Of a DNA stretch of 64,000 nucleotides, positions 35,101 to 43,436 are shown one piece after another; within the stretch, counting starts at the first letter, position 1, and each line of letters starts with the position of its first letter. Source of the stretch: Kutzneria chonburiensis. GTDB taxonomy: Bacteria > Actinomycetota > Actinomycetes > Mycobacteriales > Pseudonocardiaceae. The position numbers and the translations under genes were made by a program. Where the stretch lies: contig NZ_CP097263.1 in NCBI RefSeq assembly GCF_028622115.1, forward strand, positions 3,658,001 through 3,722,000, in the 5' to 3' direction. The notes beneath the pieces were generated by a model. It had not been told where the DNA came from, made no database searches, and saw only the letters and a program-made list of their open reading frames with translations.

Positions 35101-35775
35101 ATGGACTTCACCAAGACCGTTGCCGTAGTGACCGGAGCGAACCGCGGCCTGGGCCGTCACTTCGCCGAGCAGCTCGTCGCCCGTGGCGCCAAGGTGTACG
35201 CCACCGCGCGCCGACCCGAAACCATCGACATCGAGGGCGTCACCCCGCTGCGCCTCGACGTCACCGACCACGCCAGCATCGAGGCCGCCGCCGCGATCGC
35301 GGCCGACGCCACGCTGCTAATCAACAACGCCGGCCTCGGCGGCGGCGGCGAACTGCTGACCACCCCCCTCGACGAGATCCGCGAGCAGCTCGAGGTGCAC
35401 TACATCGGTTCACTGGCCGCCACCCGCGCCTTCGCGCCGGTGATCGAGGCCAACGGCGGCGGCGCCGTGCTGAACGTGGCCTCGGTGCTGTCCTGGGCGC
35501 ACGTCCCCAGCGTCGGCTCGTACTCGGTGGCCAAGGCGGCCGAGTGGGCGATGAGCAATGTGGTGCGCCAGGAGTTGGCGCCCAAGGGCATCACCGTCAC
35601 CGGTCTGCACGTCGGCTACATGGACACCGACATGGCCGCGCACGTGACCAGCGGCAAGTCCGACCCGGCCGAGGTCGCGAGGACGACCCTCGACGCCGTT
35701 GCCAAGGGCGAGGCCGAGGTGCTCTTCGACGAGCTCACCCGGAACGTGAAGGCCGGCCTGAGCGCCGCACTGTAG
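35101..35775 (+). CDS. Short-chain dehydrogenase/reductase
   Basis: 224 residues. TGANRGLG near residue 11, NNAG (LLINNAGLGGGG), catalytic Ser in VASVLSWAH and YSVAK. C-terminal LHVGYMDTDMAAHV is typical of the short CsgA-like SDR group. Followed after 22 bp by a TetR gene on the same strand, probably one transcript, with the TetR protein as likely regulator. Substrate unknown. Confidence 0.85.
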   Translation: MDFTKTVAVVTGANRGLGRHFAEQLVARGAKVYATARRPETIDIEGVTPLRLDVTDHASIEAAAAIAADATLLINNAGLGGGGELLTTPLDEIREQLEVHYIGSLAATRAFAPVIEANGGGAVLNVASVLSWAHVPSVGSYSVAKAAEWAMSNVVRQELAPKGITVTGLHVGYMDTDMAAHVTSGKSDPAEVARTTLDAVAKGEAEVLFDELTRNVKAGLSAAL

Positions 35776-35797
35776 TTCGTGTGAGAGGTTTGTCCCC

Positions 35798-36385
35798 ATG
35801 GTTCGGCACAAGGAGTTCGACCCGGACACGGCCGTCACCGACGCGATGGCCGTGTTCTGGGAACGCGGCTACGAGGCGACGTCGGTACATGACCTGGTCG
35901 AGCGCACCGGCGTCGGCCGGCGCAGCATGTACGACACCTTCGGGGACAAGCACTCGCTCTACCTGCGCGCGCTCGACCGCTACATCGGCGACGTCGAGGC
36001 CGGCTACGAGGAGAAGACTTCCGCCGCCCCCGACGGCCTCAGCGCGATCCGCTCCGCGTTCGATCTCCTGCTCCAATCGCCGGCCGACGACTTTCGGGGA
36101 TGTCTGGTCGTGAACAGCTCGACCGAATTGGGACCTTCGGACGACGAGGTCGCACAACGCTTGAGCCGGCACCAGGACGTGAGCCGCGAGATGCTGTCGG
36201 CACAGATCCGTCGCGGTCGACGCGACGGTTCCGTCACCGACCGTATCGACCCGGAAACCGCCGTCGCGGTGGCGTACAACGCCTGGCTCGGGGTCCGGGT
36301 CCAGGTGCGGGCGCGTACCCCGCGTGACCAGATCCTCCACGATGTGGAAAAACTGTTGTCCCTGCTCAACGGTTCACGGACCTGA
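35798..36385 (+). CDS. TetR-family regulator
   Basis: 195 residues. HTH at about 10-55: FDPDTAVTDAMAVFWERGYEATSVHDLVERTGVGRRSMYDTFGDKHSLYLRAL, the AcrR/NemR-like subgroup with TetR_C-type CLVVNSSTEL (the conserved Cys of this group may sense electrophiles). Together with the SDR it resembles an aldehyde/electrophile-responsive pair (inference). Confidence 0.85.
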   Translation: MVRHKEFDPDTAVTDAMAVFWERGYEATSVHDLVERTGVGRRSMYDTFGDKHSLYLRALDRYIGDVEAGYEEKTSAAPDGLSAIRSAFDLLLQSPADDFRGCLVVNSSTELGPSDDEVAQRLSRHQDVSREMLSAQIRRGRRDGSVTDRIDPETAVAVAYNAWLGVRVQVRARTPRDQILHDVEKLLSLLNGSRT

Positions 36386-36502
36386 ACATTTCGCGTGCCT
36401 GAAGGGTATTGACGGGGCCGCACCGCCTATCCCAAACTGATGGCCCCTGCTCTTCTCGAAGTCGGTATGGCACCGCCGCCAGACCGGAGGAGATTAATAC
36501 CC

Positions 36503-36571
36503 ATGCGCAATACCCCTGCCAGCGTTTCTCGCTGTGACGGGGCGGCCCGAAAACCGTGGGATCCTGCCTGA
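36503..36571 (+). CDS. Possible 22-residue leader peptide before the alginate lyase
   Basis: ATG 36503 is preceded by GGAGGAG (36487-36493) and encodes MRNTPASVSRCDGAARKPWDPA. A hairpin GGGATC/GATCCC (36558-36575) covers its end and stop. It might tune expression of the lyase 48 bp further on. The otherwise empty 36386-36619 gap holds nothing else I can name. Confidence 0.3.
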   Translation: MRNTPASVSRCDGAARKPWDPA

Positions 36572-36619
36572 TCCCCCGGTTCCCTGACGCCGCCACACGT
36601 CCCTGCGAGGAGCCCAAAA

Positions 36620-37396
36620 TTGAACAAGAAGCTCACGGCGAGCGCCCTGACCCTCGCCGCGGCCGGCACCCTGTTCGCCGGCCAGTCCGCCATGGCCGCA
36701 CCGGCCCTGAACACCGGTGTCGCGCCGGGCGGGAATTTCAACCTCTCGGTGTGGTCCCTCCAGGAGCCCGTCGGCTCCCCCGGCTCGCCACGGACGATCA
36801 GCCCCAGCCAGCTGAAAGGGGCCGGCGGGTACCAGGACGCGTACTTCTACACCGACAAGTCCGACGGTTCCATGACCTTCTGGGACCCGGAGAACGGCGT
36901 GCACACGCCCAACTCCAACTTTTCCCGTTCTGAACTCCGTGAGATGAATTCGAGCGGGTCCGCGGCCAGCTGGGGTCTGCCCGGCACGCACAAGCTCAGC
37001 GCCACCGTGAAGGTGACGAAGGTGCCGTCCAGTGTCTGCGTCGGGCAGATCCACGCCAGTGAGGGCAGCGGCACCACCAAGCCGCTGATCGAGCTCTACT
37101 ACCACAGCAATGGCGATATCGTCGCCGGCATCGAGAACGGGCCCGGCGGCGGACAGACCGCCCACTCCATCGGCCACGTCTCGCTGAACACGCAGTGGAG
37201 CTACGTCATCAGCGTCACCGGCGGCAACACCATCAACATCTCCATCAACGGGGCGAACCATTCCTTCGCCATTCCGTCAGGTTGGAAGGGATACCCGCAG
37301 TACTTCAAGGCGGGCGACTACAACCAGTCCGCCAGCAGCAGCTCGACCAATGGCGCGACCGTCCACTTCTACGCGTTGACCGTCTCGCACAGCTGA
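36620..37396 (+). CDS. Secreted alginate lyase, polysaccharide lyase family 7
   Basis: 258 residues from TTG 36620, with GAGGAG 7 bases upstream. Signal peptide ends at AMA (about 26). PL7 signatures are all present: SRSELREM (RxELR substrate strand), CVGQIHASEG (QIH) and YPQYFKAGDYNQS (YFKxGxYxQ). It cleaves guluronate- or mannuronate-linked bonds by beta-elimination, outside the cell. No other alginate genes are near. A strong terminator follows. Confidence 0.95.
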   Translation: MNKKLTASALTLAAAGTLFAGQSAMAAPALNTGVAPGGNFNLSVWSLQEPVGSPGSPRTISPSQLKGAGGYQDAYFYTDKSDGSMTFWDPENGVHTPNSNFSRSELREMNSSGSAASWGLPGTHKLSATVKVTKVPSSVCVGQIHASEGSGTTKPLIELYYHSNGDIVAGIENGPGGGQTAHSIGHVSLNTQWSYVISVTGGNTINISINGANHSFAIPSGWKGYPQYFKAGDYNQSASSSSTNGATVHFYALTVSHS

Positions 37397-37409
37397 GCTT
37401 TTCACGTTT

Positions 37410-37441
37410 CCGGCCCGGCGGGTTCCCCGCCGGGCCGGTTT
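37410..37441 (+). terminator. Rho-independent terminator after the alginate lyase
   Basis: 13-bp perfect GC stem, CCGGCCCGGCGGG with CCCGCCGGGCCGG, 3-base loop, followed by TTT. Starts 14 bases after the stop. Confidence 0.9.
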
Positions 37442-37467
37442 CAGTGCGATCGGCGACCTCGCACCGG

Positions 37468-37947
37468 TCAGCGCTGGGCCATGATGAGGTCCCGGACCGC
37501 GCGGGGATCCTCGATCCCCCGCAGTTCCAGCCGCCTCGGGCCACGGACGAAGCCGACCTCGAACCGCGGTCCGAACCGCACGTTGCCGTGACCGCCGTGA
37601 TCGTCCGCGACCGGCGGCCGCATGGTGCGGAGAAAATCACTGCGCACGCGGGTGACGCCCAGCACCCTGGACTCGACCACCAGCCGCTTGTTCGTCACGG
37701 TGTACGTGGTCGAACGCAGCACGAGCTGGCGCACCACGAGCCGCCCGACCAGCAGGTACAGCCCGACCGCGACAAAGCCCCAGACGATCAGCGGTACCCG
37801 GTCCGGCGGCCAGACGCTGCGAAACACCACGCTGCACCACAGGATCGAGAACGGCACCAGGAAGAAGTCCCCCGCGTCGAAGACGGGATACCGGACCGGC
37901 TTCCCGGTCCACACCACCCGCTCCGACGGAAATAAGTCCGCTGTCAC
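37468..37947 (-). CDS. Membrane protein with bacterial PH-like domain
   Basis: 159 residues. Two membrane helices (about 27-48 and 51-73: FFLVPFSILWCSVVF, LIVWGFVAVGLYLLVG) are followed by a PH-like beta domain with STTYTVTNKRLVVES, RVRSDFLRTM, VRFGPRFEVGFVRGPRRLELRGIEDPRAVRDLI. This layout is common for bPH proteins of unknown function. Not clearly linked to neighbours. Confidence 0.75.
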   Translation of the reverse strand: MTADLFPSERVVWTGKPVRYPVFDAGDFFLVPFSILWCSVVFRSVWPPDRVPLIVWGFVAVGLYLLVGRLVVRQLVLRSTTYTVTNKRLVVESRVLGVTRVRSDFLRTMRPPVADDHGGHGNVRFGPRFEVGFVRGPRRLELRGIEDPRAVRDLIMAQR

Positions 37948-37989
37948 AACGGAAACGATACGACCGCGGCGACCGGCCGTCCTGTGATT

Positions 37990-38181
37990 TCAGCGACCGC
38001 GTTCGGCCAGGGTCTGGCCGCCGGAGCTCCAGAGCTCGGGGTCGACCTCGGTGATCAGCACGCGAATGGACGCGTCCGGCGCGCCGAGGCTGTCCCGGAC
38101 GGCGTTGTGCACGGCCTGGAGGCACTCGCGGAGCTGCTCGCGGGAGCGGCCGGCGGCGACGGAGATGTGGACGATGGGCAT
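37990..38181 (-). CDS. 4-oxalocrotonate tautomerase family protein
   Basis: 63 residues from ATG 38181, the expected length for a 4-OT subunit. Pro1 is present (MPIVHISVAAGRSREQLREC); the usual Arg11 region is RSRE. Catalyses enol-keto conversion of 2-hydroxymuconate in catechol meta-cleavage. The start overlaps the dioxygenase stop by 1 bp (TGATG). Confidence 0.85.
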   Translation of the reverse strand: MPIVHISVAAGRSREQLRECLQAVHNAVRDSLGAPDASIRVLITEVDPELWSSGGQTLAERGR

Positions 38182-39068
38182 CAGCGGGCCGCCAACCCGG
38201 GCAGCTGCGGCTGGGAGGCGCAGCGATTGGTCGGCCCACGCCACATGTCGATGGCGTCCGGCTCGGCCGGGTCGAAGTACCGCACCCGCCAGGCGTTGTC
38301 ATCGTCGATCCGCCGCACGCCGTAAGAGTACTCGTAGGTCAGCCCCTCGGGTCCCTTGAAGTACAGGAACACGGCCCCGGACTGGGGATGCCGGCCGGGG
38401 CCCTGCTCGATCTCGATCCCGTTGTCCTGCAGGAAATGCCAGCTGCGCATGACGTCGTCGATCGAGGAGACCTGGAAGTTCATGTGGCACAGGCCGGGCC
38501 CGGCCCCCTTGAACACGGCCATCTTGTGGTGCACGGGATCGAAGCGCATCAGACACGCGGCGTCGCCGATCCAGTCGGACACCTTCATGTTGAAGTGCTT
38601 GGTCCAGAACCTGTGTGCGGCACGGACATCGGGCGCATCGAGGCAGAGGTGGCCGAACTCGGTGATGCCGGCGGCCCTGGCGAAGTTGACCGGGGTCGGC
38701 ACCTCCTTCTGGTCGACCACGAGCTCGACGACGTTGCCGAACGGGTCCTCGAAGGCGATGAACTCCCGCACGTGCCGGTCGACGGCGGCCGCCTTGTCAC
38801 CACGGGTGACGGTGAAGCCGGCCCGTGACAGCTCGGCCTCGGCGTCGGCCAGCCGGTCCTCGTCGGCCAGGGTGAAGGCGGACGCCAGCACGCCGGCCTC
38901 ACCGGCCACAAAGGACAGACAGTGGTGCCGGTTGTCGGCCCGCAGATAGGCCCGGTCCGCGGTGCGCTCGACCAGTTCGAGGCCGACGATGTCGACCGCG
39001 AAGCCGACGGCGGTCTCCAGGTCCGCGGTGCCGGAGCGGACGTACGCGATGTCCTGGATGGTGATCAC
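38181..39068 (-). CDS. Extradiol ring-cleavage dioxygenase (catechol 2,3-dioxygenase-like, VOC fold)
   Basis: 295 residues with two VOC modules. Iron ligands of the second module: His in TEFGHLCLDAPD (about 140), His in GLCHMNFQV (about 208) and Glu in GLTYEYSYGV (about 258), matching type I extradiol enzymes. Opens a catechol ring next to the hydroxyls. Tautomerase overlaps downstream; divergent from the rest of the pathway over a palindromic operator region. Confidence 0.85.
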   Translation of the reverse strand: MITIQDIAYVRSGTADLETAVGFAVDIVGLELVERTADRAYLRADNRHHCLSFVAGEAGVLASAFTLADEDRLADAEAELSRAGFTVTRGDKAAAVDRHVREFIAFEDPFGNVVELVVDQKEVPTPVNFARAAGITEFGHLCLDAPDVRAAHRFWTKHFNMKVSDWIGDAACLMRFDPVHHKMAVFKGAGPGLCHMNFQVSSIDDVMRSWHFLQDNGIEIEQGPGRHPQSGAVFLYFKGPEGLTYEYSYGVRRIDDDNAWRVRYFDPAEPDAIDMWRGPTNRCASQPQLPGLAAR

Positions 39069-39107
39069 TGCCCCACCTCGCTGTCAGACGGCAATCCTAC
39101 GGTCACA

Positions 39108-39162
39108 ACGCTACAGGTATCGATATACATGTCAATCCTCTGGTTGACAGATATACAGATAC
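39108..39162. promoter_or_regulatory. Divergent promoter/operator of the catechol cluster
   Basis: A 19-bp imperfect inverted repeat, GTATCGATATACATGTCAA (39117-39135) and TTGACAGATATACAGATAC (39144-39162), 15 of 19 pairs matching, 8-bp spacer. Both arms contain TTGACA facing outward. On the minus strand TTGACA (39130-39135), 16 bp, TAGCGT (39108-39113) forms a good promoter for the dioxygenase inside the repeat. The bound regulator is not identified. Confidence 0.6.
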
Positions 39163-39178
39163 AGGTAACCATTGCCTC

Positions 39179-39838
39179 ATGTCGCCAGCCAGCATCGCCG
39201 ATGACCTCACCCGGGCCGGACACGCGCTCGACACCGCCGGGCTGGTCACCGCGTTCGGGCACGTCAGTGCCCGTCTTTCGAACGAAGAGCTGCTCATAAC
39301 GCCGCCCCGACCGCTGGGCGCGCTGACCGGTGGGAAATTCCCGCAACTGTCCATTTGTGCGGAGAACATTCCCGACGACGCGCCCCGTGAAGCGTGGATG
39401 CACACCGCTATTGCCGCCGTCCGCCCGGACGTCGGCGCGATCTGCCGGGCCCAGCCGCCGGCCGTCGCCGCGACCGCCGTGCTCGCCATCCCGCTCGTGC
39501 CGCTGCACGGCCAGGGTTCGCTGCTCGGCGCGATCGTCCCGATCTTCCACAACTCACGCCTGATCCGTGAACCGTCGATCGCCCGCGAACTGGCCGCCGC
39601 GCTCGGCAGCGCCTACGCCCTTGTGCTGCGCGGCAACGGCGCGATCACCGTCGGCGCCACCATCGCCGAGGCCACCGCCCGCATGTGGATCCTCGAGGAG
39701 ACCGCGAAGCTCACGCTCGCCGTCGCCGCCCACGGCCCGATCCGCCCGCTGCCGGCCGAGGAGCAAGCGGCTTGGGCGGCAACAGGTTCCGAACTGCTCA
39801 ATCGCATCTGGCACCACCTGACCGCAGTGTCGCGGTGA
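39179..39838 (+). CDS. Class II aldolase/adducin-family protein with altered zinc site
   Basis: 219 residues. Overall aldolase II fold: GLVTAFGHVSARL, EAWMHTAIAAVRPDVGAI, LRGNGAITVGATIAEATARMWILEETAKL. The usual HxHP zinc pair after the rPDV strand reads RAQP, so two metal ligands are missing; other members of this subfamily act as decarboxylases or lyases of aromatic acids. It leads the plus-strand arm of the catechol cluster; 12 bp to the transporter. Perhaps decarboxylates the imported aromatic acid (inference). Confidence 0.7.
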   Translation: MSPASIADDLTRAGHALDTAGLVTAFGHVSARLSNEELLITPPRPLGALTGGKFPQLSICAENIPDDAPREAWMHTAIAAVRPDVGAICRAQPPAVAATAVLAIPLVPLHGQGSLLGAIVPIFHNSRLIREPSIARELAAALGSAYALVLRGNGAITVGATIAEATARMWILEETAKLTLAVAAHGPIRPLPAEEQAAWAATGSELLNRIWHHLTAVSR

Positions 39839-39850
39839 AAGGACCCCGCC

Positions 39851-41143
39851 ATGCCGAACAGAGTTTCCCGCGGCGCCTTATGGAGCGTCGTCATCCTGTG
39901 CGCCTTCGCCGTCACCTTCGACGGCTACGACCTCGTCGTCTACGGCACGACCGTGCCGTCCCTGCTGGCCGCGTGGCACATCGGCCCGGCCCAGGCCGGC
40001 ACGATCGGCAGCTACGCGCTGATCGGCATGCTGATCGGCGCGCTCCTGGTCGGCACGGTCACCAACCTGATCGGCCGCCGCCGGATCCTCGTGCTCTGCA
40101 TGGTGTGGTTCTCCGTCTGCACGGCGCTGTGCGCGCTCGCCCCGAACCCGGAAGTGTTCGGGCTGCTGAGGTTCATCGCCGGTATCGGGCTCGGCGGCCT
40201 GATGCCGACCGCGGCGGCGCTGGTCGTCGAGTACGCGCCGGCGGGCAAGCACAACCTGACGTACGTGCTGATGCAGTCGGGCTACGCGGTCGGCGGCATT
40301 CTCGCGTCGGCACTGGCGATCTCGGTCATTCCGTCGCTGGGCTGGCAGACGATGTACGTCATCGGCGCGGCTCCGGTGCTGGCGGTGCCGTTCGCGCTGC
40401 GCTGGCTGCCGGAATCGTTGGAATACCTGGTGTTGCGCGGCCGTACCGATGACGCCGCTCGGCTGGCCGCGCGGCTCGGCGTCGAGGTGCCGACGATTTC
40501 CCTGTCGGAGAAGCGGAACTGGCTCGCCGGTCTGCGCGAGCTGGCCGCACCGGGCTTCCGGATGGGCACGATCCTGTTGTGGCTGGCCAGCTTCAGCTCG
40601 CTGCTGATGGTGTACGGCATGAACACCTGGCTGCCGCAGATCATGCGCCAGGCCGACTTCCCGCTCGGCTCGGCGCTGAGCTTCCTGCTGGTGTTCAACC
40701 TGGGCTCGATCATCGGCTCGGCCATCGGCGGCCGCGCGGCCGACATCCTCGGCTCCAAGCCCGTTGTCGCGGTGTCGTTCCTGCTGGCCGTGCTGAGCAT
40801 CGCCCTGCTGGCCACCCGACCGTCCACAGTGGTCATCTATGTGCTGTCCGGTATCGCGGGCTACGGCACCATCGGCACCACCAACCTGATCAACGTGTTC
40901 GTCACCCGCTACTACCCGCCCACGTCCGCTGCGGTCGGCATCGGCTGGTCGCTCGGCGTCGGCCGGCTCGGCGCCATCCTCGGCCCGGTGCTCGGCGGCC
41001 TCGTGCTCGCCTCCGGCGCGAGCTACGTGTGGAACTTCTACCTCTTCGCCGCCGTGGCGGTCATCGGGCTGGTCGCGACCGGACTGGTACCGGTCGCCGG
41101 CCGGCAGCCGGCCGCTGTTCAACTGAGGGAGCAGACATCGTGA
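39851..41143 (+). CDS. MFS transporter, aromatic acid:H+ symporter family
   Basis: 430 residues, 12 predicted membrane helices. The DGYD of TFDGYDLVVYGTTVP in helix 1 and GRRRILVL between helices 2 and 3 are characteristic of the AAHS family (PcaK, BenK, MhpT). Likely imports the aromatic substrate of the pathway. GTG start of the next gene overlaps the stop by 4 bp. Confidence 0.9.
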   Translation: MPNRVSRGALWSVVILCAFAVTFDGYDLVVYGTTVPSLLAAWHIGPAQAGTIGSYALIGMLIGALLVGTVTNLIGRRRILVLCMVWFSVCTALCALAPNPEVFGLLRFIAGIGLGGLMPTAAALVVEYAPAGKHNLTYVLMQSGYAVGGILASALAISVIPSLGWQTMYVIGAAPVLAVPFALRWLPESLEYLVLRGRTDDAARLAARLGVEVPTISLSEKRNWLAGLRELAAPGFRMGTILLWLASFSSLLMVYGMNTWLPQIMRQADFPLGSALSFLLVFNLGSIIGSAIGGRAADILGSKPVVAVSFLLAVLSIALLATRPSTVVIYVLSGIAGYGTIGTTNLINVFVTRYYPPTSAAVGIGWSLGVGRLGAILGPVLGGLVLASGASYVWNFYLFAAVAVIGLVATGLVPVAGRQPAAVQLREQTS

Positions 41144-42564
41144 AGATCCGGCACGTCATCGGCGGGGCGGAGATCGACTCCGCCGATGGCGCCACCTACG
41201 ACGACATCGACCCGTACACGCGGCAAAGCTATGCCACGGTTGCCCGTGCGTCGGCGGCCGACGTGGATCTGGCGGTCGCGGCGGCGCGCAAGGCGTACGA
41301 CGAGGGCCCATGGCCGCGTATGGGTTTCGCCGAGCGGGGCCGTCTGCTGCACAAATTCGCCGACCTGATGGAGGAGCACGCGGCGGAGCTCGGTGAGGCC
41401 GAGGGCCGCGACATGGGCAAGCCCATCGCGGCCGCCGCCTCGCACGACGTGCCGCGTTCGGCCCAGAACTTCCGCTTCTTCGCCGACCATGCCCGGCTGG
41501 CCGTCGCCGAGGCGCTGCCGTCCGACATCGGCATGCACACGTACACGCGGTACGAGTCGGCCGGCGTGGTGGCGGCGGTGTCACCGTGGAACTTCCCGCT
41601 GATGCTGGCCACGTGGAAGATCGCGCCGGCGCTGGCGTGGGGCAACACGGTCGTGTTGAAGCCGGCCGAGGACACCCCGCACTCGGCGGCGATCATCGGC
41701 CGACTGGCGCTGGAGGCCGGCATTCCCGAGGGCGTGCTGAACACCGTGCTGGGCTTTGGCGACGCCGGCGCGGTGTTGACCCGCGATCCGCGCGTCGACC
41801 GGATCACGTTCACCGGCTCGTCGGTGACCGGTCGGGCGATCGCCACGGCGGGTGCGGCGAACCTGACGCCGGTGAGCCTTGAGCTCGGCGGCAAGGGGTC
41901 GAACCTGGTGTTCGACGACGCGAACCTGGATGTGGCCGTCGACTGGTCGATCCGGGCGGCGTTCAGCAACACTGGACAGGTGTGTTTGGCCGGGTCGCGC
42001 TTGTATGTGCAGCGGGGTGTTTACGACGAGTTCCTGTCGCGGTTCGTCGCCGCAGCTGAGGCGATGACACTGGGCGATCCGTCTGATCCGTCGACCGCGA
42101 TCGGGCCTTTGGCGTCGGAGAAGCACCACGACAAGGTCGTCGGGTATTTGGAGCCGGAGAAGACCGGCGGTGCGACAGTCGTGACCGGCGGGCTGGGTGA
42201 GGACTGGTTTGTGCGGCCAACCGTGCTGACGGAGGTGCCGGCCGATGCGCCGGTGCAGCGGGAAGAGGTGTTCGGGCCGATCGTGACGGTCACTCCGTTC
42301 GAGGCGGAGGAGGACGGGGTCCGGCTGGCCAACGACACGCCGTACGGGCTGTCCGCCATGGTGTTCAGTGACGGTCTACACCGGGCGCATCGGGTTGCCG
42401 GGGCGCTGCGCAGCGGCAACGTGTGGGTCAACTGCTTCTTCGTACGCGACCTGCGCGCGCCGTTCGGCGGTGTCGGCGACTCCGGGTGGGGACGGGAAGG
42501 CGGCAACTTCAGCCGGGAGTTCTTCACCGAGCCGAAGACCGTGACCATGCGGATCGACGGCTGA
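41140..42564 (+). CDS. 2-hydroxymuconic semialdehyde dehydrogenase-like aldehyde dehydrogenase
   Basis: 474 residues from GTG 41140, GAGGGAG upstream. ALDH residues: Asn in SPWNFPLMLATWK, catalytic Glu in LELGGKGSNLV and Cys in NTGQVCLAGSRLYV; the C-terminal NCFFVRDLRAPFGGVGDSGWGREGG matches the DmpC/HpaE group (the FVRDLR.PFGG segment). It oxidises the ring-cleavage semialdehyde to an oxalocrotonate-type acid, feeding the tautomerase and decarboxylase. Confidence 0.9.
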   Translation: MKIRHVIGGAEIDSADGATYDDIDPYTRQSYATVARASAADVDLAVAAARKAYDEGPWPRMGFAERGRLLHKFADLMEEHAAELGEAEGRDMGKPIAAAASHDVPRSAQNFRFFADHARLAVAEALPSDIGMHTYTRYESAGVVAAVSPWNFPLMLATWKIAPALAWGNTVVLKPAEDTPHSAAIIGRLALEAGIPEGVLNTVLGFGDAGAVLTRDPRVDRITFTGSSVTGRAIATAGAANLTPVSLELGGKGSNLVFDDANLDVAVDWSIRAAFSNTGQVCLAGSRLYVQRGVYDEFLSRFVAAAEAMTLGDPSDPSTAIGPLASEKHHDKVVGYLEPEKTGGATVVTGGLGEDWFVRPTVLTEVPADAPVQREEVFGPIVTVTPFEAEEDGVRLANDTPYGLSAMVFSDGLHRAHRVAGALRSGNVWVNCFFVRDLRAPFGGVGDSGWGREGGNFSREFFTEPKTVTMRIDG

Positions 42565-42580
42565 CGGTTAGTATCGGATC

Positions 42581-43153
42581 ATGTCCCTACAGCACGCTTT
42601 GTTGGGGGTGCTGGAGGCACGCCCGATGTCCGGCTACGACCTCGTTCGCTTCTTCGACGGCTCCACCGGGTGGATCTGGGCCGCGCCGCAGAGCCAGATC
42701 TATCCCATGCTGCGGCGCATGGAGCAGGCCGGGCTGATCGCGGGCGACGAGGAGGCTCGCGGGCCCCGGTTGACGCGGACGGTGTACTCGGTGACCGAGA
42801 AAGGTCACCGGGAGCTGGCGGTGTGGTTGGGGACGGCCCATGATGCCGCGCCGCCACGGGATCCGTTCATGGTGCAGGCGTTGAACTTCGACACGATCCC
42901 GGCGGAAGAGGCGATGAAGGTGCTGGACGCGTTCATCGCTGAGCAGGAGAAGGCGGCGGCGGAAGCGGAGGCGCATCGGGATCGGTTGCTGCGTAAGGAG
43001 ACTGCGTTGCTGCGGGAGAGGCTGACGCGAAGGGATCCGGCGGAGCATGATCGGATCGCGCGGTTGAAGGCGCATGTGTTTGACGGGATTGCGGCGGTGG
43101 CGCGGGTGCGGGTGGAGTGGGCTCGGGAGGGGCAGAGGTTGTTGGGGGAATAG
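42581..43153 (+). CDS. PadR-family regulator
   Basis: 190 residues. Winged helix MSLQHALLGVLEARPMSGYDLVRFFDGSTGWIWAAPQSQIYPMLRRMEQAGLIAGD (1-60), PadR; then a C-terminal helical domain with AEQEKAAAEAEAHRDRLL coiled coil (Vir-type). PadR proteins often answer phenolic acids, which fits its place 17 bp after the dehydrogenase. Could bind the 39117-39162 operator (inference). Confidence 0.85.
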   Translation: MSLQHALLGVLEARPMSGYDLVRFFDGSTGWIWAAPQSQIYPMLRRMEQAGLIAGDEEARGPRLTRTVYSVTEKGHRELAVWLGTAHDAAPPRDPFMVQALNFDTIPAEEAMKVLDAFIAEQEKAAAEAEAHRDRLLRKETALLRERLTRRDPAEHDRIARLKAHVFDGIAAVARVRVEWAREGQRLLGE

Positions 43154-43173
43154 GGGTTGCGGGAGTTAGGTTT

Positions 43174-43193
43174 GGGGGTTGGGTTGGGTTGGG
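43174..43193 (+). other. G-quadruplex-capable tract
   Basis: Five G, then TT-GGG three times (43174-43193), within a longer G/T stretch 43154-43216 after the PadR stop. Satisfies the four-run G-quadruplex rule with 2-base loops. It lies just outside the left hairpin repeat; the right outer flank has a run of nine C. Confidence 0.5.
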
Positions 43194-43237
43194 TTGGTGC
43201 GGTTTGGGTGGGGGGATTTATTCGGTGTGGTCGCGTG

Positions 43238-43344
43238 GATTTGGTGTGGAGCCTCTGCGCGATGGCCCAAGGGCTAAAAGCGGGCAGGACGAGCCTGCCC
43301 TTGGCCTGTCAATTGTACGCCATCGCGCCCCTCCACACAAAATC
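43238..43344 (+). repeat. Left 107-bp inverted repeat, itself a hairpin
   Basis: Identical to the reverse complement of 44733-44839. Internally self-complementary: GTGTGGAG/CTCCACAC, GCGCGATGG/CCATCGCGC, CCAA/TTGG and GGGCAGG/CCTGCCC around loop ACGAG. The immediate flanks GTCGCGTG (43230-43237) and CACGCGAC (43345-43352) pair too, giving a 123-nt hairpin. Confidence 0.9.
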
Positions 43345-43436
43345 CACGCGACTAGTCGGAGTTGCCGTGTTGCGGTGTGGCGGGAGGAAAGAAAAGCCTT
43401 TCTGCCTGGCGGGATTCACCCGTTAGAGATTCGCGT

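Noticed and set aside
43230-43352. Reading the left hairpin as a plain transcription terminator of the PadR gene
   Set aside because: It is 123 nt long, present as an exact inverted copy 1.4 kb away, and has no T-run; a repeat element explains it better, though termination as a side effect is possible.
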